Assembly (NCBI GenBank): GCA_937876315.1
Contig: CALEHQ010000010.1
Span: forward strand, 62,001 to 126,000
Reading direction: 5' to 3'
Source of the DNA: an uncultured Actinomycetes bacterium
GTDB taxonomy: Bacteria > Actinomycetota > Acidimicrobiia > Acidimicrobiales > Acidimicrobilacustridaceae
Length of the DNA stretch: 64,000 nt
In this document: piece by piece, positions 8,305 to 15,560 of the stretch
Numbering within the stretch: the first letter of the stretch is position 1
How the letters are laid out: every line of letters begins with the position of its first letter
Notes under the pieces: generated by a model
What the model saw: only the letters and a program-made list of their open reading frames with translations
Database searches by the model: none
Told to the model about the DNA's origin: nothing
Program-made: the position numbers and the translations under genes

Positions 8305-8762
8305 ACCGCTTGGCTCCTTGCCACCATCCATGCCAACCAGATGAACACGAACTGAAACGGCAGACGCGCCCACGATACAAAGCGTTCGCCGAAGCTTCGA
8401 TCACGCCAGTCCCAGACCATGTAGAGATTCCCCGGGTACACGGCGATCAAAACCACAATGGCCGCTAGTGCACCAATACGCCGGGTGCGGCGAATGATGA
8501 GCATCGGTCCGACGATGAGTTCGGCGACACCACTGGCGTAGGTCCAGAAACGCTCCGACGGCCAGAGCCACGGTGGAACAATGGCGTCGAAGAAACTTGG
8601 GTTGACGAAATGCATGACGCCCGCAACGGTCATGAACACGCCGAGAGCGACTGCTACGGGCCCCCAAACGGGAGAGTAGGCAACCACATGCCCCTCAACT
8701 GACTTGGGTTTCCTGCGAATCGAACCGATCGGACGATGTGAATCAGCAGCATCGCTGGCCAT
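8286..8762 (-). CDS. DoxX-like membrane protein
   Basis: 158 residues with a basic 30-residue N-terminus and four hydrophobic segments. The stretch VAGVMHFVNPSFFDAIVPPWL, then SGVAELIVGPMLI, then LAAIVVLIAVYPGNLYMVW is typical of DoxX/DUF4267-like inner-membrane proteins, whose role is mostly undefined (some affect redox homeostasis). It starts at ATG 8762, six bases after a -10 hexamer. Its last 19 bases overlap the convergent repeat-protein gene, and part of its 3' end is duplicated at 6890-6938. Confidence 0.75.
   Translation of the reverse strand: MASDAADSHRPIGSIRRKPKSVEGHVVAYSPVWGPVAVALGVFMTVAGVMHFVNPSFFDAIVPPWLWPSERFWTYASGVAELIVGPMLIIRRTRRIGALAAIVVLIAVYPGNLYMVWDWRDRSFGERFVSWARLPFQFVFIWLAWMVARSQAVHSPKP
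8307..8355. repeat. Direct repeat DR2, inside the DoxX-like gene
   Basis: Second copy of the 49-base repeat at 6890-6938 (four mismatches). It is the C-terminal coding part of the intact DoxX-like gene on the minus strand. Confidence 0.85.
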
Positions 8763-8768
8763 AAGGCA

Positions 8769-8774
8769 AGCGTA
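8769..8774 (-). promoter_or_regulatory. -10 element, leaderless start at 8762
   Basis: TACGCT on the minus strand, six bases before ATG 8762; no ribosome site. Confidence 0.45.
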
Positions 8775-8847
8775 GAGCCGACCCTGAAAGATTGTCCGAC
8801 CAGGGAGAGATTTCCCTGAGGAATCGGGCCCCCTCCCCCGACACCAC

Positions 8848-8853
8848 TACATT
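8848..8853 (+). promoter_or_regulatory. -10 element, leaderless start at 8861
   Basis: TACATT followed by seven bases and GTG 8861. It decides the start of the DUF35 gene, which could otherwise be read from TTG 8792. Confidence 0.5.
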
Positions 8854-8860
8854 GCTGAAC

Positions 8861-9310
8861 GTGACAACCACAGAACGAATTCCTGCGGTCGAGGGGTGGT
8901 TCACCACCTCCGAGCCCTACACCCTCATTGGCGCCAAATGCACTGCGTGCGGAACCGTTGTGTTCCCGCCCCGGTCTGGCTCTTGCCCCAGCCCCGACTG
9001 CGATGGCACCGAGCTCGAGCCCACTCCACTTTCCCGCAAAGGAAAGGTGTGGTCCTACACCGAGAACCATTACGCACCGCCGCCCCCGTATGTGGCGGCT
9101 GAACCGTTCGAGCCCTATGCGCTTGCTGCCGTTGAACTCGAAGCCGAGGGCATCGTGATTCTTGGGCAGGTTGCGAAGGGCGTCATGGCCGCTGACCTTT
9201 CTATTGGTCAGGAAGTAGAAGTCGATCTGCAGGTGCTTTACCGCAACGACGAAGGTGTCGACCACTGGATCTGGACATGGGCACCTTCCGCCCCGAAAGG
9301 CGCGAAGTAA
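8861..9310 (+). CDS. DUF35 (zinc ribbon + OB-fold) acyl-CoA-binding protein
   Basis: 149 residues from GTG 8861. The N-terminal rubredoxin-like zinc ribbon has CTACG and CPSPDC with PPRSG between, followed by an OB-fold (GKVWSYTENHYAPPPPY and later VILGQVAKG). DUF35 proteins bind acyl-CoA and pair with thiolase-fold enzymes, as ChsH2 does with the Ltp2 aldolase in steroid side-chain breakdown. Here the stop overlaps the thiolase-like start by one base (TAATG), so a 1:1 complex with that protein is likely. Substrate unknown. Confidence 0.85.
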   Translation: MTTTERIPAVEGWFTTSEPYTLIGAKCTACGTVVFPPRSGSCPSPDCDGTELEPTPLSRKGKVWSYTENHYAPPPPYVAAEPFEPYALAAVELEAEGIVILGQVAKGVMAADLSIGQEVEVDLQVLYRNDEGVDHWIWTWAPSAPKGAK

Positions 9311-10512
9311 TGGCAACTGAACGTGATCTTGTTGTTCTCGGTGCAGGTATGCACCCGTGGGGCAAGTGGGGAAAGAACTTCGTCGACTACGGACTCGTTG
9401 CCGCCAAGGCTGCGCTTGCCGACGCCGATGTTGCATGGCGCGACATTGAATTCGTCGCCGGTGCCGACACCATTCGTAACGGCTACCCCGGCTTTGTTGC
9501 TGGCTCCACGTTCTCCCAAGCAATGGGCTGGACAGGCGCGCAGATTTCTTCGTCATACGCCGCATGCGCATCGGGCGCACAAGCAATGCAGTCGGCACGC
9601 GCGCAGATCCTTGCGGGCTTTGCCGATGTCGCAATGGTCATCGGTGCCGACACCACTCCGAAGGGTTTCTTCGCTCCGGTTGGTGGTGAGCGCAAGGAAG
9701 ATCCCGATTGGCAGCGTTTCCACCTGCTCGGCGCAACCAACCCGGCGTTCTTTGCATTGAACGCTCGCCGTCGTATCGACGTGTTCGGCGACACCGTCGA
9801 AGACTTCGCCATGGTGAAGGTCAAGAATTCCAAGGCTGGCGTGGCCAACCCCTATGCGCGTTTCCGCAAAGAGTTCACGATTGACGACTTTGCTGGATCG
9901 CCAATCGTTTCCGACCCCCTGCGTCTTCTCGACATTTGTGCAACCTCCGATGGTGCAGCTGCAGCCATCATCTGCACGCCGGAGTACGCCATGAAGAAGC
10001 TCGGAACACTTGAAGGCACCGTGCGTATTCGTGCAGTGGCAAACACCACGCCGACGTACCCGCAGATTCGTCTTGAACTTCCCGACATCGCCACCGACTC
10101 CAACGCTGTTGTGCAAGCACCAGCACTTGGTTTCAAAGATTCAATTGCGCACAACGCGTACGAACAAGCCGGACTTGGCCCGGAAGATGTTTCGTGCGCA
10201 GAGGTGTACGACCTTTCCACCGCGCTCGAACTCGACTGGTACGAGAACCTCGGCTTCTGCGCAGAGGGCGAAGGCGCACGACTTGTTCGCGACGGCGTCA
10301 CTGCACTCGGCGGTTCAAAGCCGGTCAACGCATCGGGCGGTCTTGCCTCATTCGGCGAAGCGATTCCTGCACAAGCCATTGCTCAGGTGTGCGAACTCAC
10401 CTGGCAATTACAGGGACGCAGCGACGGCCATCAGGTCGAAAACGCCAAGGTAGGGCTTGCGATTAACCAGGGCCTTTTCGGCCACGGTTCTTGCACGATC
10501 CTGTCGGTCTGA
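9310..10512 (+). CDS. Thiolase-fold (SCP-x/Ltp-like) partner of the DUF35 protein
   Basis: 400 residues, SCP-x/lipid-transfer thiolase family. The nucleophile Cys86 is present (SYAACASGAQAM), but the usual GHPxGATG histidine loop is replaced by NASGGLASFGEAIPAQ, so the second catalytic residue is missing, as in aldolase-type (Ltp2-like) members rather than true thiolases. The end reads GLFGHGSCTILSV. The start ATG 9310 is set by a one-base overlap with the DUF35 gene. It probably cleaves or forms a C-C bond of an acyl-CoA together with that protein (inferred from ChsH2-Ltp2-type pairs). Confidence 0.8.
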   Translation: MATERDLVVLGAGMHPWGKWGKNFVDYGLVAAKAALADADVAWRDIEFVAGADTIRNGYPGFVAGSTFSQAMGWTGAQISSSYAACASGAQAMQSARAQILAGFADVAMVIGADTTPKGFFAPVGGERKEDPDWQRFHLLGATNPAFFALNARRRIDVFGDTVEDFAMVKVKNSKAGVANPYARFRKEFTIDDFAGSPIVSDPLRLLDICATSDGAAAAIICTPEYAMKKLGTLEGTVRIRAVANTTPTYPQIRLELPDIATDSNAVVQAPALGFKDSIAHNAYEQAGLGPEDVSCAEVYDLSTALELDWYENLGFCAEGEGARLVRDGVTALGGSKPVNASGGLASFGEAIPAQAIAQVCELTWQLQGRSDGHQVENAKVGLAINQGLFGHGSCTILSV

Positions 10513-10581
10513 GACAAGCATTCTCTCGCCGATACTCTCGGCTCATTCGTTCTGATCACTATTTACTCCGAGGAGTCCCCT

Positions 10582-11730
10582 ATGGCTGAGGCCTACATCA
10601 TCGATGCCGTTCGCACCCCCGTTGGCCGTCGTGGCGGCGGCCTGTCCGATGTGCATCCCGCCGATCTCGGCGCGGCTCCGATCGTTGAACTGTTCAATCG
10701 CGTCAATGTCGACCCGGCGCTCGTTGACGATGTCATCTACGGCTGCGTCGACACCATTGGTGGACAGGCCGGGGATATCGCGCGCACCGCATGGCTCGTT
10801 GCGGGAATGCCACAACATGTGCCTGGCACCACGATCGACCGTCAGTGCGGGTCTTCACAGCAGGCCGTGCACTTCGCAGCACAGGGCGTCATGAGCGGAA
10901 CGCAGGATCTCGTGGTTGCTGGCGGAGTGCAGCAAATGTCGCAGATTCCGATCAGCTCGGCAATGCTCGTGGCTGAACCTTTCGGATTCACCGATCCGTT
11001 CACCGGTTCAACCGGTTGGGTTGCGCGTTACGGGGCTGGCGAGGTGTCGCAGTTCAATAGCGCAGAGATGATCGCCGAGAAGTGGAACATCAGCCGCGAC
11101 GACATGGAAGCGTTTGCCGTTGAGTCACACGAGCGCGCGATTCGGGCTCGGGCCGAAGGTCGCTTCGAAAATGAGATCTTCGAATTCAATGGCCTCAACT
11201 TCGACGAAGGCCCCCGTGAACCGAACTGGGAAAAGATCCGTTCGCTGCAAACGCTCACCGAAGGTGGTCGAGTCACCGCTGCATGTGCTTCGCAGATTTC
11301 CGATGCCGCTGCCGCGATGCTCATCGCAGGTGAAGATGCGGTGAAGCGTCATGGCCTCAAGCCTCGTGCACGAATTCATCACATCTCGGTACTTGCCGAT
11401 GATCCGATCTACATGCTCACTGCGCCGATTCCGGCAACCAAGCGTGCGCTCGAGAAGACCGGCCTCACCATGGCCGACATCGATCTTGTTGAAATCAACG
11501 AAGCCTTCGCAAGTGTTGTGCTCGCATGGCAGAAGGAACTCGACGCCGATCTTTCCAAGGTCAACGTGAACGGTGGCGCGATTGCCCTCGGTCACCCACT
11601 CGGTGCCACCGGCGTTCGCCTCATGACCACGATGCTCAATGAACTTGAGCGCACCGGCGGTCGTTACGGACTGCAGACCATGTGTGAAGGCGGCGGCCAG
11701 GCCAACGTCACCATCATCGAACGCCTGTAA
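10582..11730 (+). CDS. fadA6: Steroid ring-catabolic thiolase FadA6
   Basis: 382 residues, full-length thiolase with all catalytic groups: Cys89 (DRQCGSSQQA), His338 (ALGHPLGATG) and Cys368 (MCEGGGQANV). Stretches such as GCVDTIGGQAG, MSQIPISSAM, ISQ-type AEKWN and RARIHHIS closely resemble mycobacterial FadA6 (Rv3556c) as I remember it, more than FadA5. FadA6 removes acetyl-CoA or a related unit from ring-opened steroid acyl-CoAs in the KstR2 pathway. ATG 10582 has a GAGGAG ribosome site six bases upstream. It is followed by a strong bidirectional terminator. Other ring C/D genes lie 22-31 kb away in the same window. Confidence 0.85.
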   Translation: MAEAYIIDAVRTPVGRRGGGLSDVHPADLGAAPIVELFNRVNVDPALVDDVIYGCVDTIGGQAGDIARTAWLVAGMPQHVPGTTIDRQCGSSQQAVHFAAQGVMSGTQDLVVAGGVQQMSQIPISSAMLVAEPFGFTDPFTGSTGWVARYGAGEVSQFNSAEMIAEKWNISRDDMEAFAVESHERAIRARAEGRFENEIFEFNGLNFDEGPREPNWEKIRSLQTLTEGGRVTAACASQISDAAAAMLIAGEDAVKRHGLKPRARIHHISVLADDPIYMLTAPIPATKRALEKTGLTMADIDLVEINEAFASVVLAWQKELDADLSKVNVNGGAIALGHPLGATGVRLMTTMLNELERTGGRYGLQTMCEGGGQANVTIIERL

Positions 11731-11756
11731 TCGTTACAACTCCACATAAGACGCGA

Positions 11757-11790
11757 CGAAGGCCCGGCATTTCGCCGGGCCTTCGCAGTT
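11757..11790. terminator. Bidirectional terminator between convergent thiolase genes
   Basis: A 12-bp perfect stem (GAAGGCCCGGC core) with a five-base ATTTC loop at 11757-11785, followed by CAGTTTTC on the plus strand. It lies between fadA6 and the convergent SCP-x thiolase. Confidence 0.85.
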
Positions 11791-11806
11791 TTCAGAAATG
11801 AATGCG

Positions 11807-13006
11807 TCAGTCGAGTTCAGCACCGAGCAGAGAGATGAAGCTCACCATCTCGCCCGGGTAACCACCAAGGTTGTGCGTCAGGGCCAGCTTGCGGCCTTCG
11901 GCCAGCGAATGAATCTTGCGCTCTTCGGGGACTTCACCACGAAGTTGGAGGAACGCTTCGAACATCATGCGCAAACCGCTTGCGCCGGTGGGGTGGCCGA
12001 AAGACTTCAGGCCGCCGTCGGGGTTCACGGGAAGTTCGCCGTCGAGATCGAATACGCCGTCGAGCACATCGCGCCATGCGGTGCCGCGAGCCGAGAACTG
12101 AAGATCTTCCATGAGAAGAAGTTCGGTGGGCGTGAAGCAGTCGTGAACCTCGGCCATTGCAACCTGTTCGCGAGCATTGGTAACGCCGGCCTGGGCGTAG
12201 GCATCGACTGCGCATGCAGCGATCTCGGGGAAGGTCGTGTAGTCGTAGTTCGGGTCGGTGAGTCCGCCGCCGTTGCCAGCGATGAACGAAAGTGCCTTCA
12301 CATAGATCGGCTTGTCGGTGTACTTGTGCGCATCTTCAGCGCGACACACGATTGCGGCTGCTGAACCGTCGGCGACACCAGCGCAATCGAACAGGCCGAG
12401 TGTGCCCGCCATCTTCGGGGCCTTCTCGACCGTTTCAACCGTGATCTCTTTGCGGAACTGTGCACGAGAGTTACGGGCACCGTTGTAGTGGTTCTTCACG
12501 GCGATGTGGCTGAGTGCCGCGCGCATCGTGTCTTCGTCGACGCCGTACTTATTGCCGTATGCCGGAACGATCATTGAGAACATTGCGGCCGCGGTGAGCG
12601 TGCGGGCGGTGCCGTCATTCGGAATCGGGTTGGCGTTAAGGCCTTGGAAGCCGGTGTCCTTCACCTTTTCCGCGCCGACAACCATGCACAGGTCATAGGC
12701 ACCCGCTGCGAGTGCATAGGAGGCCTGACGGAGCGCTTCAGAGCCAGTAGCGCAGTAGTTCTCGACGCGAGTAACGGGCTTGTTCTGCAACTGCAGGGCG
12801 CGAGCAAGAGCAATGCCGCTCATTGCGCTTTGTGCCGTGCCGAACCAGTAGGCGTCGACATCGTCTTTGTTGACACCAGCCGAGGCGTAGGCCTCGTTCG
12901 AGGCATCGATCATCATGTCGTCGAGGCTGGCTCCCCAGTTCTCAACAAAGTTGGTGCAGCCCATTCCAACGATGGCCACCTGGTCGCGAATTCCATGACT
13001 AGCCAC
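11807..13006 (-). CDS. SCP-x-type thiolase
   Basis: 399 residues. Catalytic Cys85 lies in ENYCATGSEAL, followed by AEVHDCFTPTE and the histidine loop SFGHPTGASG, then THNLGGYPGEMVSF. This is the sterol-carrier-protein-x-like thiolase family without the SCP2 domain, with an intact active site, so it can probably perform thiolysis of a 3-ketoacyl-CoA. It starts at GTG 13006, overlapping the stop of the upstream thiolase-fold/DUF35 fusion by eight bases, so the two are co-transcribed and probably interact. Confidence 0.85.
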   Translation of the reverse strand: MASHGIRDQVAIVGMGCTNFVENWGASLDDMMIDASNEAYASAGVNKDDVDAYWFGTAQSAMSGIALARALQLQNKPVTRVENYCATGSEALRQASYALAAGAYDLCMVVGAEKVKDTGFQGLNANPIPNDGTARTLTAAAMFSMIVPAYGNKYGVDEDTMRAALSHIAVKNHYNGARNSRAQFRKEITVETVEKAPKMAGTLGLFDCAGVADGSAAAIVCRAEDAHKYTDKPIYVKALSFIAGNGGGLTDPNYDYTTFPEIAACAVDAYAQAGVTNAREQVAMAEVHDCFTPTELLLMEDLQFSARGTAWRDVLDGVFDLDGELPVNPDGGLKSFGHPTGASGLRMMFEAFLQLRGEVPEERKIHSLAEGRKLALTHNLGGYPGEMVSFISLLGAELD

Positions 13007-14402
13007 GGATCAGCTTCCCCTTCCAGAAGTAGTTGTGGATGCCATCGGCGGTGAAGAGACGACGGAAGGTCATCTCGACACGGCCACCAATGGCGACCTC
13101 TTCAAGATCAGTATCGGTAAGTTCAATCGGCAAACGTCCGCCGCCGTCGAAGTCGACGACAGCGAAGATGATCGGCGGGCTTGGCGAGTACGCCATGCGA
13201 TCGACGGTGAACGTTGCGATCGTGCCCTGCACGTCGGCCATTGGTGCGTCTTCCATTTGATCGGTGCGCTGACCGTCAGACGAAACTCTCATCGGCGGAA
13301 GGAAGACATCGCCAGTTTGTGAATCGCGACTGCCAACGAAACCAAACTTCCAGTCGGTCGTACGTGCAGCAGCCGTTCCGGATGGACGCGCCGGTTCCGG
13401 ACGACGAGGCGGTTCGACATTGATCATGCCGCGCCATGAAAGAAATCGGCCGTAAGCAAGCGGCGCACCCGACTCAAGCTGCGATGCAATCGAGCGAGCC
13501 GGCGTGTACTTGGCAATCGCTGGCGTTGTGCGAAGAATCATGACATTGGCGCCATCGGCGAGAGCGACCAAGGCAATTGTTTGTCCGGGCTCAGCGTTTT
13601 CAAGTGCGTTGCACAGCACAAGGCCGGGCTGGGCTGCGCCGGTGCATCCGATCGTTGCGGTGAGGTCGTCGACCACCTTTGCTGCGCCAACCTTTGATGC
13701 GAGCGCAGAGCCGATTCGAGCGGTGGGAGCCGCGACGGCAACGAGGTCGACCTGGTCAGCGCTCAGACCGGCGGCTTCAAGTGCGTTCTTGTAGGCCTGC
13801 CGACCGGCGGCCACATAGGTGAGTTCAGAGAACTTGTCATCCCAAACCTTTGAGCGAATGTCGCCCGGTGAGCGCCAACGATCAATGAATTCCTCGGTGA
13901 TGGTTGCTCCGCCGATGTACTCGGCAACGACGCCGTCACCTTCGCCGATCACAAAGGCTGCAGCAGCATCGCCTCCGTTGGCTTCATCGGCCGAGCCAGC
14001 AAGGCCCGTGCGCATGTCAGAAGTAACAACCAGTCGATTGCCCACCGTGGAGAGGGCAAGACGCAGAGCGCCGGCAGTGGAGCCGACGGATGCGCCCATA
14101 TCGAAAGCCGGAACTTCAGCCGGCAGACGCAGTGCCGCGTGGATTGCTGTGGCGTTGGTTTTGTCGGCGTAGGCAGGAAGCGCCGTGCCGAAGAGGACGA
14201 CCTCGGGAGCCGAAGCGCCGGAAACTTCAGCGCCACGAAGAGCGAGACGAGCTGCCTCAACGCCCATAGAGGTGGTGTCTTCATCGAATGACGCAACAGC
14301 GCGGGTTCCACGACCGCCGCCCTGGCCGATGAACGCGGAAATTTGTGACTTATCCAGTCGTCGATATGGGAGGTAGGCCCCCCAAGAAATGATGCCTCGC
14401 AT
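12999..14402 (-). CDS. HMG-CoA-synthase-like thiolase fold fused to DUF35, degenerate active site
   Basis: 467 residues from ATG 14402 (-10 TACTGT seven bases upstream; upstream frame is not family-like). Residues 1-340 resemble HMG-CoA synthase/KAS III proteins (GIISWGAYLPYRRLD near the start, DEDTTSMGVEA). The last 120 residues are a DUF35 OB-fold (GTIATFTVDRMAYSPSPP). The nucleophilic Cys position is Ser105 (GASVGSTAGAL), the catalytic His position reads APTARIG, and the DUF35 part lacks zinc-ribbon cysteines. It is probably a non-catalytic partner of the downstream SCP-x thiolase. Related fusions are annotated in other actinobacteria, but I know of no characterised one. Confidence 0.75.
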   Translation of the reverse strand: MRGIISWGAYLPYRRLDKSQISAFIGQGGGRGTRAVASFDEDTTSMGVEAARLALRGAEVSGASAPEVVLFGTALPAYADKTNATAIHAALRLPAEVPAFDMGASVGSTAGALRLALSTVGNRLVVTSDMRTGLAGSADEANGGDAAAAFVIGEGDGVVAEYIGGATITEEFIDRWRSPGDIRSKVWDDKFSELTYVAAGRQAYKNALEAAGLSADQVDLVAVAAPTARIGSALASKVGAAKVVDDLTATIGCTGAAQPGLVLCNALENAEPGQTIALVALADGANVMILRTTPAIAKYTPARSIASQLESGAPLAYGRFLSWRGMINVEPPRRPEPARPSGTAAARTTDWKFGFVGSRDSQTGDVFLPPMRVSSDGQRTDQMEDAPMADVQGTIATFTVDRMAYSPSPPIIFAVVDFDGGGRLPIELTDTDLEEVAIGGRVEMTFRRLFTADGIHNYFWKGKLIRG

Positions 14403-14409
14403 GGGTCCG

Positions 14410-14415
14410 ACAGTA
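14410..14415 (-). promoter_or_regulatory. -10 element, leaderless start at 14402
   Basis: TACTGT on the minus strand, seven bases before ATG 14402; directly preceded by the operator-like palindrome at 14417-14431. Confidence 0.5.
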
Positions 14416-14416
14416 A

Positions 14417-14431
14417 CTGATGGACCGTCAG
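14417..14431. promoter_or_regulatory. Operator-like palindrome, shared motif CTGACGGTC-NN-TCAG
   Basis: Minus-strand CTGACGGTCCATCAG, matching the plus-strand site CTGACGGTCTGTCAG at 51305-51319 in 13 of 15 positions. It abuts the -10 element of the divergent promoter between 14402 and 14519. Inferred binding site of a TetR-like repressor; no regulator gene lies in the window. Confidence 0.45.
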
Positions 14432-14518
14432 TGGCCGCAATGCCGTGGCCCACGCGAATGCTCAGCGGCAGTGACCGGGCCCGATGCTGAATCGGGCTGG
14501 AGCGACTAGACAACGGAC

Positions 14519-15556
14519 ATGACAGCAACCGTCCTGCCTGAACTTGGCTTCTACACACTTCCCGGCCAGCCCGATTCCTCTCGCGACCTCATCAACGAGG
14601 TACGCGAAGGCGAAGCCCTGGGATTCGGCCGCGTCTTCGTAAGCGAGCGCTACAACAAGAAAGAAGCCGCCACGCTGTGTGGTGCAGTTGGCGCGGTCAG
14701 CGAACGCATCGCTATTTCGACGGCGGCAACGAACCACAACACTCGACACCCGATCGTTACGGCTGGCTTTGCGCGCACGATGCAGAGTCTCACTGGTGGC
14801 CGTTTCACGTTGGGCCTTGGTCGTGGCATTGCACCGATGCAGGACGCGTTCGGAATCAGTCGAATCACCACCGCCCAAATGGAAGATTTCGCAGGCCTCA
14901 TGCGCCGACTGTTTCGCGGCGAGGTCATCATGGGCCATAACGGTCCGGCGGGTTCGTGGCCGATCCTGCATCTCGATGCAACGCTCGACGATTACCTGCC
15001 GATGGGAATCGTTGCGTTTGGCGATAACACCCTTGAGCTCGCCGGACGTTGCTTCGATGAAGTTGTGCTCCACACCTTCTTTACCGACGAAACCACCGCA
15101 CATTGCGTACAAATGGTGAAGCGCGCTGCCGAAAAGGCCGGACGGAACCCTGACGACGTCAAAGTGTGGTCGTGTTACGCCACAATCGGCGACCACATTG
15201 ACGAAGAAGAACGACTTATGAAATTGGTGGGCCGTCTCGGCACCTACCTGCAGGGCTACGGCCACCTGCTTGCGCGCACGAATGGTTGGGACGAAGCCGT
15301 TGTTGATCGCTTCCTGGCCGACGAAGTTGTGAGTTCAGTTCGCGGCCTTGATGTTGTGGGTACCACCGAACAGCTGCAGCACGCGGCAACGCTCATCCCC
15401 GAGGACTGGCTCTCGTGGGCGGCTGTCGGCTCACCAGTCGACTGTGTTGCAGCGGTACGGAACCAACTCGCACTCGGTTGCGATGGCGTGATCATGCATG
15501 GGGCGACTCCGGCGGAACTTGCCCCGATCGTGGCCGAATACCGCGAGAGCGCCTGA
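14519..15556 (+). CDS. LLM-class (F420-type) flavin oxidoreductase
   Basis: 345 residues, luciferase-like TIM barrel: ELGFYTLPG at the start, AISTAATNHNTRHPIVTAGFARTMQ, GGRFTLGLGRG, and GCDGVIMHG near the end. These match F420-dependent LLM oxidoreductases of actinobacteria, which typically act on alcohols, aldehydes or acyl-CoA derivatives. F420 rather than FMN is inferred from family and lineage. The start ATG 14519 follows a TAGACA hexamer by six bases. The molybdopterin oxidoreductase gene follows after four bases, so they form an operon. Confidence 0.85.
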   Translation: MTATVLPELGFYTLPGQPDSSRDLINEVREGEALGFGRVFVSERYNKKEAATLCGAVGAVSERIAISTAATNHNTRHPIVTAGFARTMQSLTGGRFTLGLGRGIAPMQDAFGISRITTAQMEDFAGLMRRLFRGEVIMGHNGPAGSWPILHLDATLDDYLPMGIVAFGDNTLELAGRCFDEVVLHTFFTDETTAHCVQMVKRAAEKAGRNPDDVKVWSCYATIGDHIDEEERLMKLVGRLGTYLQGYGHLLARTNGWDEAVVDRFLADEVVSSVRGLDVVGTTEQLQHAATLIPEDWLSWAAVGSPVDCVAAVRNQLALGCDGVIMHGATPAELAPIVAEYRESA

Positions 15557-15560
15557 ACCC

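Noticed and set aside
13269-13279. CTGACCGTCAG palindrome resembling the operator motif
   Set aside because: Inside the coding sequence of the thiolase-fold/DUF35 fusion, far from any promoter; likewise CTGATCGTCAG at 39488-39498 inside ipdF.
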